Notes: generated by a model from the letters alone, not told the origin. A stretch of DNA of 16,344 nt from Treponema sp. (GCA_031266095.1 JAISBR010000077.1:1-16344), one strand, 5' to 3'; shown: positions 7,122 to 13,702, counted from the stretch's first letter. Made by a program: numbers and translations.

Positions 7122-8165
7122 TTATCGCAGCTTTTTACGCAGTTTCCTCTTCCGGTTGCGTTCCGCGGCTTTAGCGGCATTATTCACGTCCGGTTTTCCA
7201 CCGCTTCCGTTCTCATCGTAGACCCGAACCGCTTCCCTGCCGGGCAGACGTGATGTGATAATGATCCATGCGATACCGAACAGAATCATTCCGAATGAAA
7301 GAATCTGTCCGGTGGAAAAGCTGAGGGGCGGATGGGTATAAGCCGGAGAGAGATTGGTTTTGACGAATTCGATCCGGTAGCCCAGATCCGCGTCGGGTTC
7401 ACGGAAATATTCAATGAAAAAACGAAAGAAACCGTAACCCGCAAAGTACAGGCCTATGAGAAAACCCTTGAAGGGCTTACGGTTGCGGAAAAACCAGATA
7501 ATGGCCCAGAGGATCACCCCCTCAAAAAGGGCCTCGTAGAGCTGTGAAGGATGCCGCGGTAAATTCACCCAGGCGCCGCTGATCGCCGTACCGGTTTGAG
7601 CCGCAGCCGCCCGCACCCAGTCCTCACCGGACGGAAGGGGCGCGGCGTTGGGAAAGAGCATACCCAAGGGACCGGTAGTTACCCTGCCGTACAGTTCGGC
7701 GTTGATAAAATTCCCCAGCCGCCCAAAAGTATAACCCAGGGGTATACTGGCGGCGTACATATCGCCAATCTCCCGGAAACTAAAACGCTTCACCCGGGAA
7801 AAGATGATCACCGCCAGGAGTCCGCCCACAGCGCCGCCGTGATAGCTCATCCCCATAAGGCCGGTAAACCGCCCCTCTCTAAAGGGCCAAAACACAAGCC
7901 AGGGCTGCCGCTGGTAGATATCACTGGTTTCATACACGATAACGGCGAAGAACCGCGCCCCCAAAAGCAGCCCCAGTATGCCCCAGAAAAACAGGCCCGA
8001 AAGCTCATCTTCGCTCATCGGGAAACGCCGTTCCCGCACCTGCCGGCGGTACAACAGAAAAGCGACGCCAAAAGCAATGATGTACATGAGGCCGTACCAG
8101 CGTAACGGAAGACCGGGGATTATTTCCGGCTTAAGCCAGGAAGGAAAGGATGCGGACAATAACAT
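7122..8165 (-). CDS. lgt: Prolipoprotein diacylglyceryl transferase
   Basis: A 347-residue integral membrane enzyme that moves diacylglyceryl from phosphatidylglycerol to the lipobox cysteine of prolipoproteins, the first step of lipoprotein maturation. Family marks are LRWYGLMYIIAF (21-32), GMSYHGGAVGG (105-115, His109), the signature GRLGNFINAELYGR (148-161), RHPSQLYEA (204-212) and FFRFFIEYFREPD (246-258). About seven transmembrane helices are visible. The last 15 residues are strongly basic (AAERNRKRKLRKKLR), a cytoplasmic tail longer than usual. No Shine-Dalgarno precedes the ATG, and a TATAAT lies 8 nt upstream. Its likely substrate in this window is the lipoprotein at 8352-8915, and possibly ApbE. 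Confidence 0.96.
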   Translation of the reverse strand: MLLSASFPSWLKPEIIPGLPLRWYGLMYIIAFGVAFLLYRRQVRERRFPMSEDELSGLFFWGILGLLLGARFFAVIVYETSDIYQRQPWLVFWPFREGRFTGLMGMSYHGGAVGGLLAVIIFSRVKRFSFREIGDMYAASIPLGYTFGRLGNFINAELYGRVTTGPLGMLFPNAAPLPSGEDWVRAAAAQTGTAISGAWVNLPRHPSQLYEALFEGVILWAIIWFFRNRKPFKGFLIGLYFAGYGFFRFFIEYFREPDADLGYRIEFVKTNLSPAYTHPPLSFSTGQILSFGMILFGIAWIIITSRLPGREAVRVYDENGSGGKPDVNNAAKAAERNRKRKLRKKLR

Positions 8166-8173
8166 ATTGTCTT

Positions 8174-8202
8174 ATTATAAAAGTCAAAGGGTTAAGAGTA
8201 AA
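8174..8202 (-). promoter_or_regulatory. Promoter of lgt, probably giving a leaderless mRNA
   Basis: On the minus strand TTTACT (8202-8197), a 17-nt spacer and a perfect TATAAT (8179-8174). The expected start point is 8167 or so, within two bases of the lgt ATG at 8165. Confidence 0.65.
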
Positions 8203-8263
8203 GGTATACGCATATAGCCGGTTTGACCGGGACCGGCGTATAAACAAAAAACATCGCGGATTC

Positions 8264-8296
8264 AAAAACGCCGTCCGGGTTCAATTTCCGGACGGC
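8264..8296 (-). terminator. Rho-independent terminator of the lipoprotein operon
   Basis: On the minus strand GCCGTCCGG (8296-8288), loop AAATTGAAC, CCGGACGGC (8278-8270), then GTTTTTG. A perfect 9-bp GC-rich stem followed by a T-run, 56 nt after the stop codon of the lipoprotein gene. Confidence 0.85.
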
Positions 8297-8351
8297 CCCT
8301 CCCTTTCATTCGAAAATCTGGTTAATACCCCGGAATTCTCTCCGTGGAGGC

Positions 8352-8915
8352 TCATTCGCTCACTATTACCGGTCTTTCAGACTTGGCAAGCTGCTGGTCC
8401 ATCATGTCCAGGGCCTGCTGAGCCTTGAACTGGGCGAAAGCCGCTTCCTTATTCCCCAGTATGCTGGCTACTGCGGATTTTGCGTCGGACTTCTTGAACT
8501 CCACCAGATACCACCAGGTGCCGTCCGGGCTCTGCCAGCGCTTGATTGGCCGCGCGCCTGAAAGGTTCACATTGGTGAGCTGCCGGCTGACATCCTCCTG
8601 CATGGAGGCGTTGGCCAGAGCTCCCACGTTACCGGCGTCAAGGTTGTAGTCGGTGAACATGGCCTGTACCTTGTTGTCAAGCTGGCGGGCAACAGATACC
8701 CTGGCCCGGGCTTCCGCGGTAGTCATGGACATGGAGGGGGAGGTCTGCCTGGCGGAACCGATGCCCCAAATAACATCTTCAGGCGGGAAATCATTGAGCC
8801 AGTCGGGAGTGGTAACCGGCCCGGCGGCTGTGGCAGGCGCCGGAGAGGAGCCGCAGCCGGCCATTACCAGCACGGTAAGCCAAAAGATCAAAACAACAAA
8901 ACGGATTTTCTTCAT
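8352..8915 (-). CDS. LPP20-like lipoprotein
   Basis: A 187-residue lipoprotein. The signal peptide MKKIRFVVLIFWLTVLVMAGC ends in the lipobox VMAGC, so lipidation is at Cys21, the substrate type of the nearby lgt product. After an Ala/Pro linker comes PDWLNDFPPEDVIWGIGSA (about 38-56), then a helix rich in Ala and Arg (TTAEARARVSVARQL) and a strand pair around the tryptophan-rich region PIKRWQSPDGTWWYLVEFKK. This arrangement is that of the LPP20 (Helicobacter lipoprotein) family found in many spirochaetes, of unknown function. Its Shine-Dalgarno AAGGAG lies 8 nt before the ATG. It begins 22 nt after the end of the beta-barrel gene, so the two form an operon ending in a clear terminator. Confidence 0.88.
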   Translation of the reverse strand: MKKIRFVVLIFWLTVLVMAGCGSSPAPATAAGPVTTPDWLNDFPPEDVIWGIGSARQTSPSMSMTTAEARARVSVARQLDNKVQAMFTDYNLDAGNVGALANASMQEDVSRQLTNVNLSGARPIKRWQSPDGTWWYLVEFKKSDAKSAVASILGNKEAAFAQFKAQQALDMMDQQLAKSERPVIVSE

Positions 8916-8937
8916 GCAAATAACTCCTTTGTTTGGT

Positions 8938-9585
8938 CTAGAACATCCAGCCTACGCCGATTTTGAAAAGGATGCCGTGACCGAAATTGGTATCTATTCC
9001 AAAAGACTGCGCATCGCCGCCCACCGGAATAGCGGCCCCGTAAAGCAGTTGTGCCCGCAGGAAGGTTATCTCGCTGAAGAAATAATCCAGGCCCGCGCCG
9101 CCCCTTATCCAGATATCACTCCACCATTCCTCCTGAGTACTCAAGGTAAGTTCAAAATCAGCTCCCGCGGTGGGGAAAAAAATAAACTTGGTCGAAACGG
9201 GAATGGGGTATTTTCCGTAAACGCCCAACTGCAGCGCCCCGGTATTGTCAATGCCGCTGTCTTTGCCGCTGATAGAACCTCTCTGGCCCCCTATATCTAC
9301 CCTTATCGCTTCGACCGCCTTATACAGGAAGCCAAAATTCAATTCCATGTACTCACTGAGGCCGAAAAACCCGAAAGCGCCAAAGGATGAACGGTTCATA
9401 CTCCATGTGCCGGTTAATGTACTTTTTAACGCTTCACTAGGTCCATCGTACGTCTCTACCGGGATTATATTCCCTCCGTTAAAAGTACCCCCGGCCAGGA
9501 CGCCAAGCCCCCAGGCCTTGTCCAGGGCAAAGGCCGCCGAACCTATAAGCGTCAAACAGAGCAGCAAAAGCAGCATCTTTTTCAT
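8938..9585 (-). CDS. Predicted outer-membrane beta-barrel protein
   Basis: A 215-residue exported protein: signal peptide MKKMLLLLLCLTLIGSAAFA followed by LDKAWGLGVLAGG. The mature part has alternating hydrophobic and Gly/aromatic strands (for example FGAFGFFGLSEYMELNFGFLYKA, ALQLGVYGKYPIP, FIFFPTAGADFELTL, FLRAQLLYGAAIPVGG) and ends in GHGILFKIGVGWMF; a terminal phenylalanine is a known signal for insertion by the BAM complex. It resembles eight-stranded barrels of the OmpA/OmpX size. The ATG at 9585 is preferred to the GTG at 9588 because AAAGGAG lies 7 nt before it. It is the first gene of an operon with the lipoprotein. Its promoter region carries two inverted repeats. Confidence 0.82.
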   Translation of the reverse strand: MKKMLLLLLCLTLIGSAAFALDKAWGLGVLAGGTFNGGNIIPVETYDGPSEALKSTLTGTWSMNRSSFGAFGFFGLSEYMELNFGFLYKAVEAIRVDIGGQRGSISGKDSGIDNTGALQLGVYGKYPIPVSTKFIFFPTAGADFELTLSTQEEWWSDIWIRGGAGLDYFFSEITFLRAQLLYGAAIPVGGDAQSFGIDTNFGHGILFKIGVGWMF

Positions 9586-9615
9586 CACTAAACTCCTTTC
9601 TTAGAGAATATTACT

Positions 9616-9634
9616 TTATGGAAAACTTCCATAA
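9616..9634. promoter_or_regulatory. Inverted repeat at the expected start of transcription of the barrel operon
   Basis: TTATGGAA-AAC-TTCCATAA, a perfect 8-bp dyad with a 3-nt centre, falls at the predicted start site (about 9633). It could be an operator or form a hairpin at the 5' end of the mRNA. Confidence 0.4.
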
Positions 9635-9639
9635 TTCCC

Positions 9640-9668
9640 CATATAAACCGGATTCATCCGGTTTTCAC
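9640..9668 (-). promoter_or_regulatory. Candidate promoter of the barrel/lipoprotein operon with a dyad in its spacer
   Basis: On the minus strand GTGAAA (9668-9663), a 17-nt spacer and TATATG (9645-9640). The spacer is filled by the dyad AAACCGGAT-TC-ATCCGGTTT (9645-9664), 9 bp per arm. Both hexamers are only 4/6 matches, so the promoter may need an activator. Confidence 0.4.
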
Positions 9669-9704
9669 CGCCGGGAGTTTGCCGCGCTTTGTACATAAAA
9701 CCTC

Positions 9705-9729
9705 AAAAAATCGCCGGTTAGGCGGTTTT
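9705..9729 (-). terminator. Probable terminator of the CsgG-like gene
   Basis: On the minus strand AAAACCGCC-TAACC-GGCGATTTTTT: a short CGCC/GGCG stem extended by A-T pairs across one mismatch and followed by six T, 14 nt after the stop codon at 9743. Confidence 0.45.
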
Positions 9730-9742
9730 ACCCTGCGGGCTC

Positions 9743-10576
9743 CTAGAATGGTTCCGAGGTCATAGCCACTATTTCAGCGGTTTTTACATCCAGGGCTTTG
9801 CTCCGCAGTCTCCTCGTGGATCCGCTCCCGCTTATGCTTCCGGTAATTACAATGGACGCTCCCAGCATTTTTCCGATAGACACCGCTGAATTATCGTCCA
9901 CCTCTCCCGAAGACTGAAAGTAATGTTCGCTCTTGATGGCGTCAAGGCTTTTCCGGTCCACTATCCTGAATTTTTTGGTTTCTACGAGCAGATAGGCCAG
10001 TTCCTCCAGCACAAATTCCGCGATTTCCCCATCGGAGGATGAAATGCTTATGATTGCCACGGTTGCCCCCGCCGGCAGATCGTCTACCAGTGTCTGCGCC
10101 GCCCGGTAAACGGCGTCTTCGATGCCGCCGCTACTGCCGGTATCCCTTTGAGGCTGGGGACTGCCGGCCCGCCGGGTTTGTAAGCTCTCGGTCTGGAGAA
10201 TATTCAGGTCCAAAAGCCTGCCGTACCTGATCAGTAAGCCGAGCGTAAGCCTGTTTGAGGAGAGATCTACCACGACCTGTTTCCTGGCGCCGATATTCCA
10301 TTGATTGCGCCTTGGCGTTGTTTCCGCAACCTCAATAATATATTTGCCGTTGCGTACTATTATTTTTTCAGTAGTTTTGGGCGCTATATGGGCCGCTATT
10401 GCATTGTTAACCCAGACCGCAATATCCCTGCCTGCCTCGGCCGTATTAATGAGTATCTCCGATTCCCCCTCTCTGGCCGAAGCGTTGGGATCATTGGGCG
10501 GACCGAGCCTTGACTGAGGGTATAATCCCACCGAAAGGCTTAATCCCAAGAGAGCCCCCAGTATTACTTGTCTCAT
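9743..10576 (-). CDS. Exported protein with PEGA-like and CsgG/LpoB-like domains
   Basis: A 277-residue exported protein. The ATG at 10576 is chosen because GGAGGAG lies just upstream and it opens a signal peptide (MRQVILGALLGLSLSVGLYPQS); an upstream ATG at 10621 would spoil both. Residues about 35-105 form a beta-rich PEGA-like domain (DIAVWVNNAIAAHIAPKT, then NGKYIIEVAE). After a Ser/Gly linker, residues about 148-277 form the domain shared by CsgG, LpoB and related spirochaete proteins: VAIISISSSDGEIAEFVLEE, KKFRIVDRKSLDAI, and IGKMLGASIVITGSISGS. Such domains occur in secretion or envelope-assembly factors, but the exact role here is unknown. No lipobox is seen. It diverges from a small XRE regulator through overlapping promoters. 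Confidence 0.82.
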   Translation of the reverse strand: MRQVILGALLGLSLSVGLYPQSRLGPPNDPNASAREGESEILINTAEAGRDIAVWVNNAIAAHIAPKTTEKIIVRNGKYIIEVAETTPRRNQWNIGARKQVVVDLSSNRLTLGLLIRYGRLLDLNILQTESLQTRRAGSPQPQRDTGSSGGIEDAVYRAAQTLVDDLPAGATVAIISISSSDGEIAEFVLEELAYLLVETKKFRIVDRKSLDAIKSEHYFQSSGEVDDNSAVSIGKMLGASIVITGSISGSGSTRRLRSKALDVKTAEIVAMTSEPF

Positions 10577-10614
10577 GGTTTCTCCTCCAGCCGGCTTCAG
10601 CGTACAAATCAGCA

Positions 10615-10642
10615 TAGACACAATCTTTTATCGTTGTATAAT
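10615..10642 (+). promoter_or_regulatory. Promoter of the XRE regulator gene
   Basis: TAGACA (10615-10620), a 16-nt spacer and a perfect TATAAT (10637-10642); expected start near 10649, leader about 66 nt. Confidence 0.55.
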
Positions 10643-10646
10643 ACAA
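10634..10646. promoter_or_regulatory. Palindromic operator candidate over both -10 boxes
   Basis: TTGTAT-A-ATACAA is a perfect dyad with a one-base centre. It includes the -10 boxes of both divergent promoters. A further half-site AATACAA is at 10666-10672. The small HTH protein encoded next to it is the obvious candidate to bind. Confidence 0.55.
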
Positions 10647-10667
10647 TCTTTTTGCGTTCTATGTCAA
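10638..10667 (-). promoter_or_regulatory. Promoter of the CsgG-like gene
   Basis: On the minus strand a perfect TTGACA (10667-10662), an 18-nt spacer and TATTAT (10643-10638). Expected start near 10631, leaving a leader of about 55 nt to the ATG at 10576. Confidence 0.7.
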
Positions 10668-10714
10668 TACAAAAAGGTGGTAATAATTAACATAAAAGTA
10701 AGAGACCGGCATGC

Positions 10715-11017
10715 ATGATAGAAGATTATGACGAAGACGAACCGCTCATTGAGGCTCAGATCAAACGGGTAGCGTCCCGTATCAAGGAGGAACGGGAAAA
10801 GGCCAGAATTTCCCAGATGAACCTCTCCCTTTTAGCGGGCTTGTCCCAGAACCAGGTGTTTTGTATCGAAACGGGGAAACGGACCCCTAATCTCTATAGT
10901 ATTTTGAGAATCTGTGACGCCCTGCACATTAATCCCGCCGTTTTGTTTGACAATCCCGACGAGGAACGCCAAAAGGCCCGTGAAACGATCATCCGGCTTG
11001 TGTCAAAATATGTGTAA
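10715..11017 (+). CDS. Small XRE-family (Cro/C1-type) HTH regulator
   Basis: A 100-residue DNA-binding protein. After an acidic start (MIEDYDEDEPLIEAQ) comes a HTH_3 domain at about residues 18-78: VASRIKEEREKARISQMNLSLLAG, LSQNQVFCIETGKRTPNLYSILRICDALHINPAVLF. The recognition helix is around residues 44-54. The short C-terminal helix may mediate dimerisation. The ATG at 10715 is used, since the ATG at 10711 is out of frame and soon stops; no strong Shine-Dalgarno is present. It is divergent from the CsgG-like gene with a palindrome over both -10 boxes, so it probably represses itself and perhaps that gene. The hairpin-rich region and apbE follow. Confidence 0.88.
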   Translation: MIEDYDEDEPLIEAQIKRVASRIKEEREKARISQMNLSLLAGLSQNQVFCIETGKRTPNLYSILRICDALHINPAVLFDNPDEERQKARETIIRLVSKYV

Positions 11018-11038
11018 GCGGACAGCGGTTGATTGGAA

Positions 11039-11131
11039 GGCGATGGTCCATACCCCGGAGCTTGCTCCGGAAATTTGTAATACCTTAGAATGTTGTAAAA
11101 CGATCTTCGTATCAGGGTATGGACCATCGCC
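11039..11131. repeat. 93-bp element with 17-bp terminal inverted repeats and an internal hairpin
   Basis: GGCGATGGTCCATACCC (11039-11055) and GGGTATGGACCATCGCC (11115-11131) are exact reverse complements. Abutting the left arm is the hairpin CCGGAGC-TT-GCTCCGG (11055-11070). The rest of the interior is A+T-rich. No target-site duplication is clear at the ends (GGAA versus AGTA). It lies in the 213-nt gap between the XRE gene and apbE. Confidence 0.85.
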
Positions 11132-11155
11132 AGTACAATAAATTTCCTCTCCAAC

Positions 11156-11187
11156 GAAGAACCCAGGAGCTTGCTCCTGGGTTCTTC
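11156..11187. repeat. 32-bp perfect palindrome sharing a core with the upstream hairpin
   Basis: GAAGAACCCAGGAGC (11156-11170), TT, GCTCCTGGGTTCTTC (11173-11187): 15 bp per arm. The centre GGAGCTTGCTCC is the same as in the hairpin at 11055-11070. The stem is followed by CTTTA, not a clear T-run, so it is not a textbook terminator though it could still end the XRE transcript. Confidence 0.85.
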
Positions 11188-11188
11188 C

Positions 11189-11217
11189 TTTACGGCGGCG
11201 TCAAAACCGGCTATACT
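11189..11217 (+). promoter_or_regulatory. Candidate promoter of apbE
   Basis: TTTACG (11189-11194), a 17-nt spacer and TATACT (11212-11217). Start near 11224, so the leader to the ATG at 11231 would be about 7 nt. The -35 box begins two bases after the 32-bp palindrome. Confidence 0.45.
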
Positions 11218-11230
11218 GGCGGTATTCTTG

Positions 11231-12304
11231 ATGAAGTCTTTTCGGCTGCAAGCCCTCTGCGTCATTGTTATCTGCTCCGCCGCGTGTGCCGTCCGCGCCA
11301 AAGTTCCCCCGCCGCAGATGGAATTCGTCCTGGGAACGGTCTGCAGCGTTAACCTGTACGAGGACGGAAGCGATAAACTGTACAGCCGGATATTCACGCG
11401 GATACGGGAAATTGACCGGACCATGAGTGCCGTGCCTGGATCTCAAGCGTCCGGGCAGGAGGTTTCCGAAGTCGTCCGGATCAACCGAAACGCGGGAATC
11501 GCCCCGGTGCGTGTTTCGGCCGAGCTGTTTGATGTGCTGGAACGAGCCTTGTATTACGCGGAATTGAGCGGCGGCGCTTTTGATCCCACCATAGGGCCGC
11601 TGGTTATGCTCTGGGGTATAGGGACCCCGGCCGAGAGAATCCCGGACGAGGCGGAGATTGCCGGGGCTTTGTCCCTGGTGGATTGGCGGGACCTCGTCAT
11701 TGACCGGGAGGCGGGAACCGTTTTTCTCAGGCGGCCGGGTATGGCGCTGGATTTGGGCGGTATCGCCAAGGGCTACGCGGCGGATGAGGCGGCCCGCCTG
11801 GCGCGGGAAGGCGGGGCCTGGCGCGGGATCTTTGATCTGGGCGGCAATATTCTGGCCCTGGGCGGCCGGGACAATGGCGGCGATAACCGGGGAGAAGCCG
11901 TGCCCTGGCGCATTGGCGTTCAGGATCCGCTGGGTGAGCGGGGCGCCTATATCGGCGTATTGCCGGTGCGGGATAAAAGTATTGTTACCAGCGGAATTTA
12001 CGAGCGTTATTTTGAAGCCGGCGGCCGGCGCTATCATCACATCCTTTCAACCGGGGATGGCCGCCCGGTAAACAACGGCCTCCTTTCGGTGACCATTATT
12101 GCCGATTATTCCATCGACGCCGACGGTCTTTCAACAACGGTCTTTGCCCTGGGCTATGAAAAGGGCAGGGCCCTGGTCGAGGCTCTGGCAAATACCGAAG
12201 CTATTTTTGTTTTTGAAGACCGCACGGTAAAAATTACCGCCGGTATAGAGGGAATTTTCAGCCTGACCGTCAGCAATTATACCCTTTGCCATAAATCAAC
12301 TTAA
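11231..12304 (+). CDS. apbE: FAD:protein FMN transferase (ApbE)
   Basis: A 357-residue exported enzyme that uses FAD to attach FMN to Ser/Thr of target proteins such as Nqr/Rnf subunits. The ATG at 11231 is preferred because it opens a signal sequence (MKSFRLQALCVIVICSAAC); Cys19 after SAA is a loose lipobox, so it may be a lipoprotein. Family marks: MEFVLGTVCSVNLY (30-43), ELSGGAFDPTIGPLV (111-125), MALDLGGIAKGYAAD (171-185), FDLGGNILALGG (201-212) and DADGLSTTVFALG (296-308), the metal-binding region. The usual HIIDPxTG block reads HHILSTGDGRPV (269-280), lacking the DP pair. No strong Shine-Dalgarno is seen. No flavinylation target is encoded in the window. The 3' end overlaps radA by 35 bp. 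Confidence 0.93.
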   Translation: MKSFRLQALCVIVICSAACAVRAKVPPPQMEFVLGTVCSVNLYEDGSDKLYSRIFTRIREIDRTMSAVPGSQASGQEVSEVVRINRNAGIAPVRVSAELFDVLERALYYAELSGGAFDPTIGPLVMLWGIGTPAERIPDEAEIAGALSLVDWRDLVIDREAGTVFLRRPGMALDLGGIAKGYAADEAARLAREGGAWRGIFDLGGNILALGGRDNGGDNRGEAVPWRIGVQDPLGERGAYIGVLPVRDKSIVTSGIYERYFEAGGRRYHHILSTGDGRPVNNGLLSVTIIADYSIDADGLSTTVFALGYEKGRALVEALANTEAIFVFEDRTVKITAGIEGIFSLTVSNYTLCHKST

Positions 12305-13679
12305 TCGCCGTTTTTATGTCCCCGGCGATCTTCAACTCCGCCGCCGGACCGTTCGGTTCCGCGGCTTCGGGTGTGGGCCCGAGAAAGCCGGTAAAGCCCA
12401 GGTTACGGGCAGTTTTGACTCGGGCGTTAAGGCGGCGTACGGGCCGCAATTCGCCGGTAAGAGAGAGTTCCCCGGCGATAACCAGGCCGGCGGGCAGGGC
12501 CAGGCCGGTACGGGCGGAGTATAGGGCGCAGGCAAGGGCCAGTTCTACTCCCACCTCGGTGATGCGAATGCCGCCGGCTACGTTTACGTAGAGGTCCTGA
12601 TCCGAAAGCCGCAGCCCAAGATGCTTTTCCAGAGCCGCCGCTACCCGCGAGACCCTGGCGGAATCGATTTTATCCGAAAAAACCCGGCTCACGGCGCCCT
12701 TGGCGGGGATGATCAGGGCCTGTATCTCCACCAGAATGGTCCTTGCGCCTTCCAGTACGGCGGCGATGGCTACCCCGGCGGGCAGATCCCCTTCCCGGCG
12801 GATCAGAAAGAGGAGACTCGCATCCTCCACGGTCTGTAGGCCCCGCTCGTCCATGGTGAAAATACCGATCTCGTCTATTGAGCCGAATCGGTTTTTGGCG
12901 GCCCGCAGGAATCGGCAGTCCTGAGTACCGGCAAGGCCGGCGGTTTTGTCGTTCTGCTCAAAATAGAGAACCGTGTCCACCATGTGTTCAAGGGTTTTCG
13001 GCCCGGCTATGAGGCCCTCCTTGGTAACATGCGCCGCCAAAAACAGGGCCGCGTCGTGTTCCTTCACCCAGGAGATAAGCTCGAAAGTACAGTACTTCAT
13101 CTGGTTTACGGTACCGGGCGCGGATCCGGCGGAAACTGAGAACAGTGTCTGGGCGGAATCCACCATGACTAGTACCGGCTTTACCGCGTTCAGTATTGTC
13201 TCGATTTCCTCAAGGCCGCCGGTACAGACAATTTCGATTTTTTCAACGGAACTTCCGCCCAGCCCCAGACGATCCGCCCTGAGCCGCACCTGGCCGGCGG
13301 ACTCTTCCCCGGAAATGTAGAGGATGCGGCCCTTGGTTTCCACCGCGGCGGCGGTTTGTAGCAGCAGGGTGGACTTGCCGATGCCCGGTTCGCCTCCCAC
13401 CAGTACCGCGGAACGTTTCATGATACCGCCTCCCAGGACCCGATCCAGCTCGCCGATGCCGCTGGAAATGCGGCTCCCTTCCTGGGGATCCACCGAGGAG
13501 AGGGGCAGCGATTGGGGCAGGCCCCGGCCCGCGGCGCCGGAGTGTCCGCCCGGCGCTGAGCCTGCGGCGGTTTCAATCAGGGTATTCCATTCCCCGCATT
13601 CGGGACAGCGGCCCAGCCATTTGGGCTCCTCATGACCGCAGGCGGAACATTTGAAGATAAACGCTTTCTGTTTTTTCAT
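12270..13679 (-). CDS. radA: DNA repair protein RadA (Sms)
   Basis: A 469-residue RecA-like ATPase that promotes branch migration in recombinational repair. A C4 zinc finger is at Cys11, Cys14, Cys25 and Cys28 (CSACGHEEPKWLGRCPEC); Walker A is GEPGIGKST (96-104); Walker B lies in PVLVMVDSAQ; the RadA-specific KNRFG motif is near residue 260 (RAAKNRFGSIDEIG). The C-terminal third is the Lon-like domain (VNVAGGIRITEVGVELALA, then VIAGELSLTGELRPVRRL). The ATG at 13679 is used, not a TTG at 13685. No Shine-Dalgarno is present and a TATACT ends 7 nt upstream. Length and all motifs are normal; the gene looks intact. Confidence 0.97.
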   Translation of the reverse strand: MKKQKAFIFKCSACGHEEPKWLGRCPECGEWNTLIETAAGSAPGGHSGAAGRGLPQSLPLSSVDPQEGSRISSGIGELDRVLGGGIMKRSAVLVGGEPGIGKSTLLLQTAAAVETKGRILYISGEESAGQVRLRADRLGLGGSSVEKIEIVCTGGLEEIETILNAVKPVLVMVDSAQTLFSVSAGSAPGTVNQMKYCTFELISWVKEHDAALFLAAHVTKEGLIAGPKTLEHMVDTVLYFEQNDKTAGLAGTQDCRFLRAAKNRFGSIDEIGIFTMDERGLQTVEDASLLFLIRREGDLPAGVAIAAVLEGARTILVEIQALIIPAKGAVSRVFSDKIDSARVSRVAAALEKHLGLRLSDQDLYVNVAGGIRITEVGVELALACALYSARTGLALPAGLVIAGELSLTGELRPVRRLNARVKTARNLGFTGFLGPTPEAAEPNGPAAELKIAGDIKTAIKLIYGKGYNC

Positions 13680-13686
13680 TCTCAAA

Positions 13687-13694
13687 AGTATACT
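13687..13694. promoter_or_regulatory. Palindromic AGTATACT serving as -10 box for both radA and the M50 gene
   Basis: AGTATACT reads TATACT on each strand. Its plus-strand copy (13689-13694) is 8 nt before the ATG at 13703; its minus-strand copy (13692-13687) is 7 nt before the ATG at 13679. -35 matches are poor on both sides (TTTCTG at 13665 on plus). Confidence 0.45.
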
Positions 13695-13702
13695 ACAAAT
13701 TC

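Noticed and set aside
8213..8241. Imperfect inverted repeat TATAGCCGGT/ACCGGCGTATA upstream of the lgt promoter
   Set aside because: The arms pair with a bulge and the site has no clear link to the promoter hexamers; too weak to call an operator.
10577..10621. Upstream ATG (10621) for the CsgG-like protein
   Set aside because: It would bury the signal peptide and lies upstream of a strong Shine-Dalgarno that serves the ATG at 10576; it is also close to the predicted transcription start.
11039..11187. Integron attC site
   Set aside because: Treponemes can carry integrons, but the arms lack the GTTRRRY/RYYYAAC core sites, and no cassette series or integrase is present.
11171..11230. Upstream TTG start for apbE
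   Set aside because: It lies inside the 32-bp palindrome and would add 20 residues before the signal peptide; the ATG at 11231 fits an exported ApbE.
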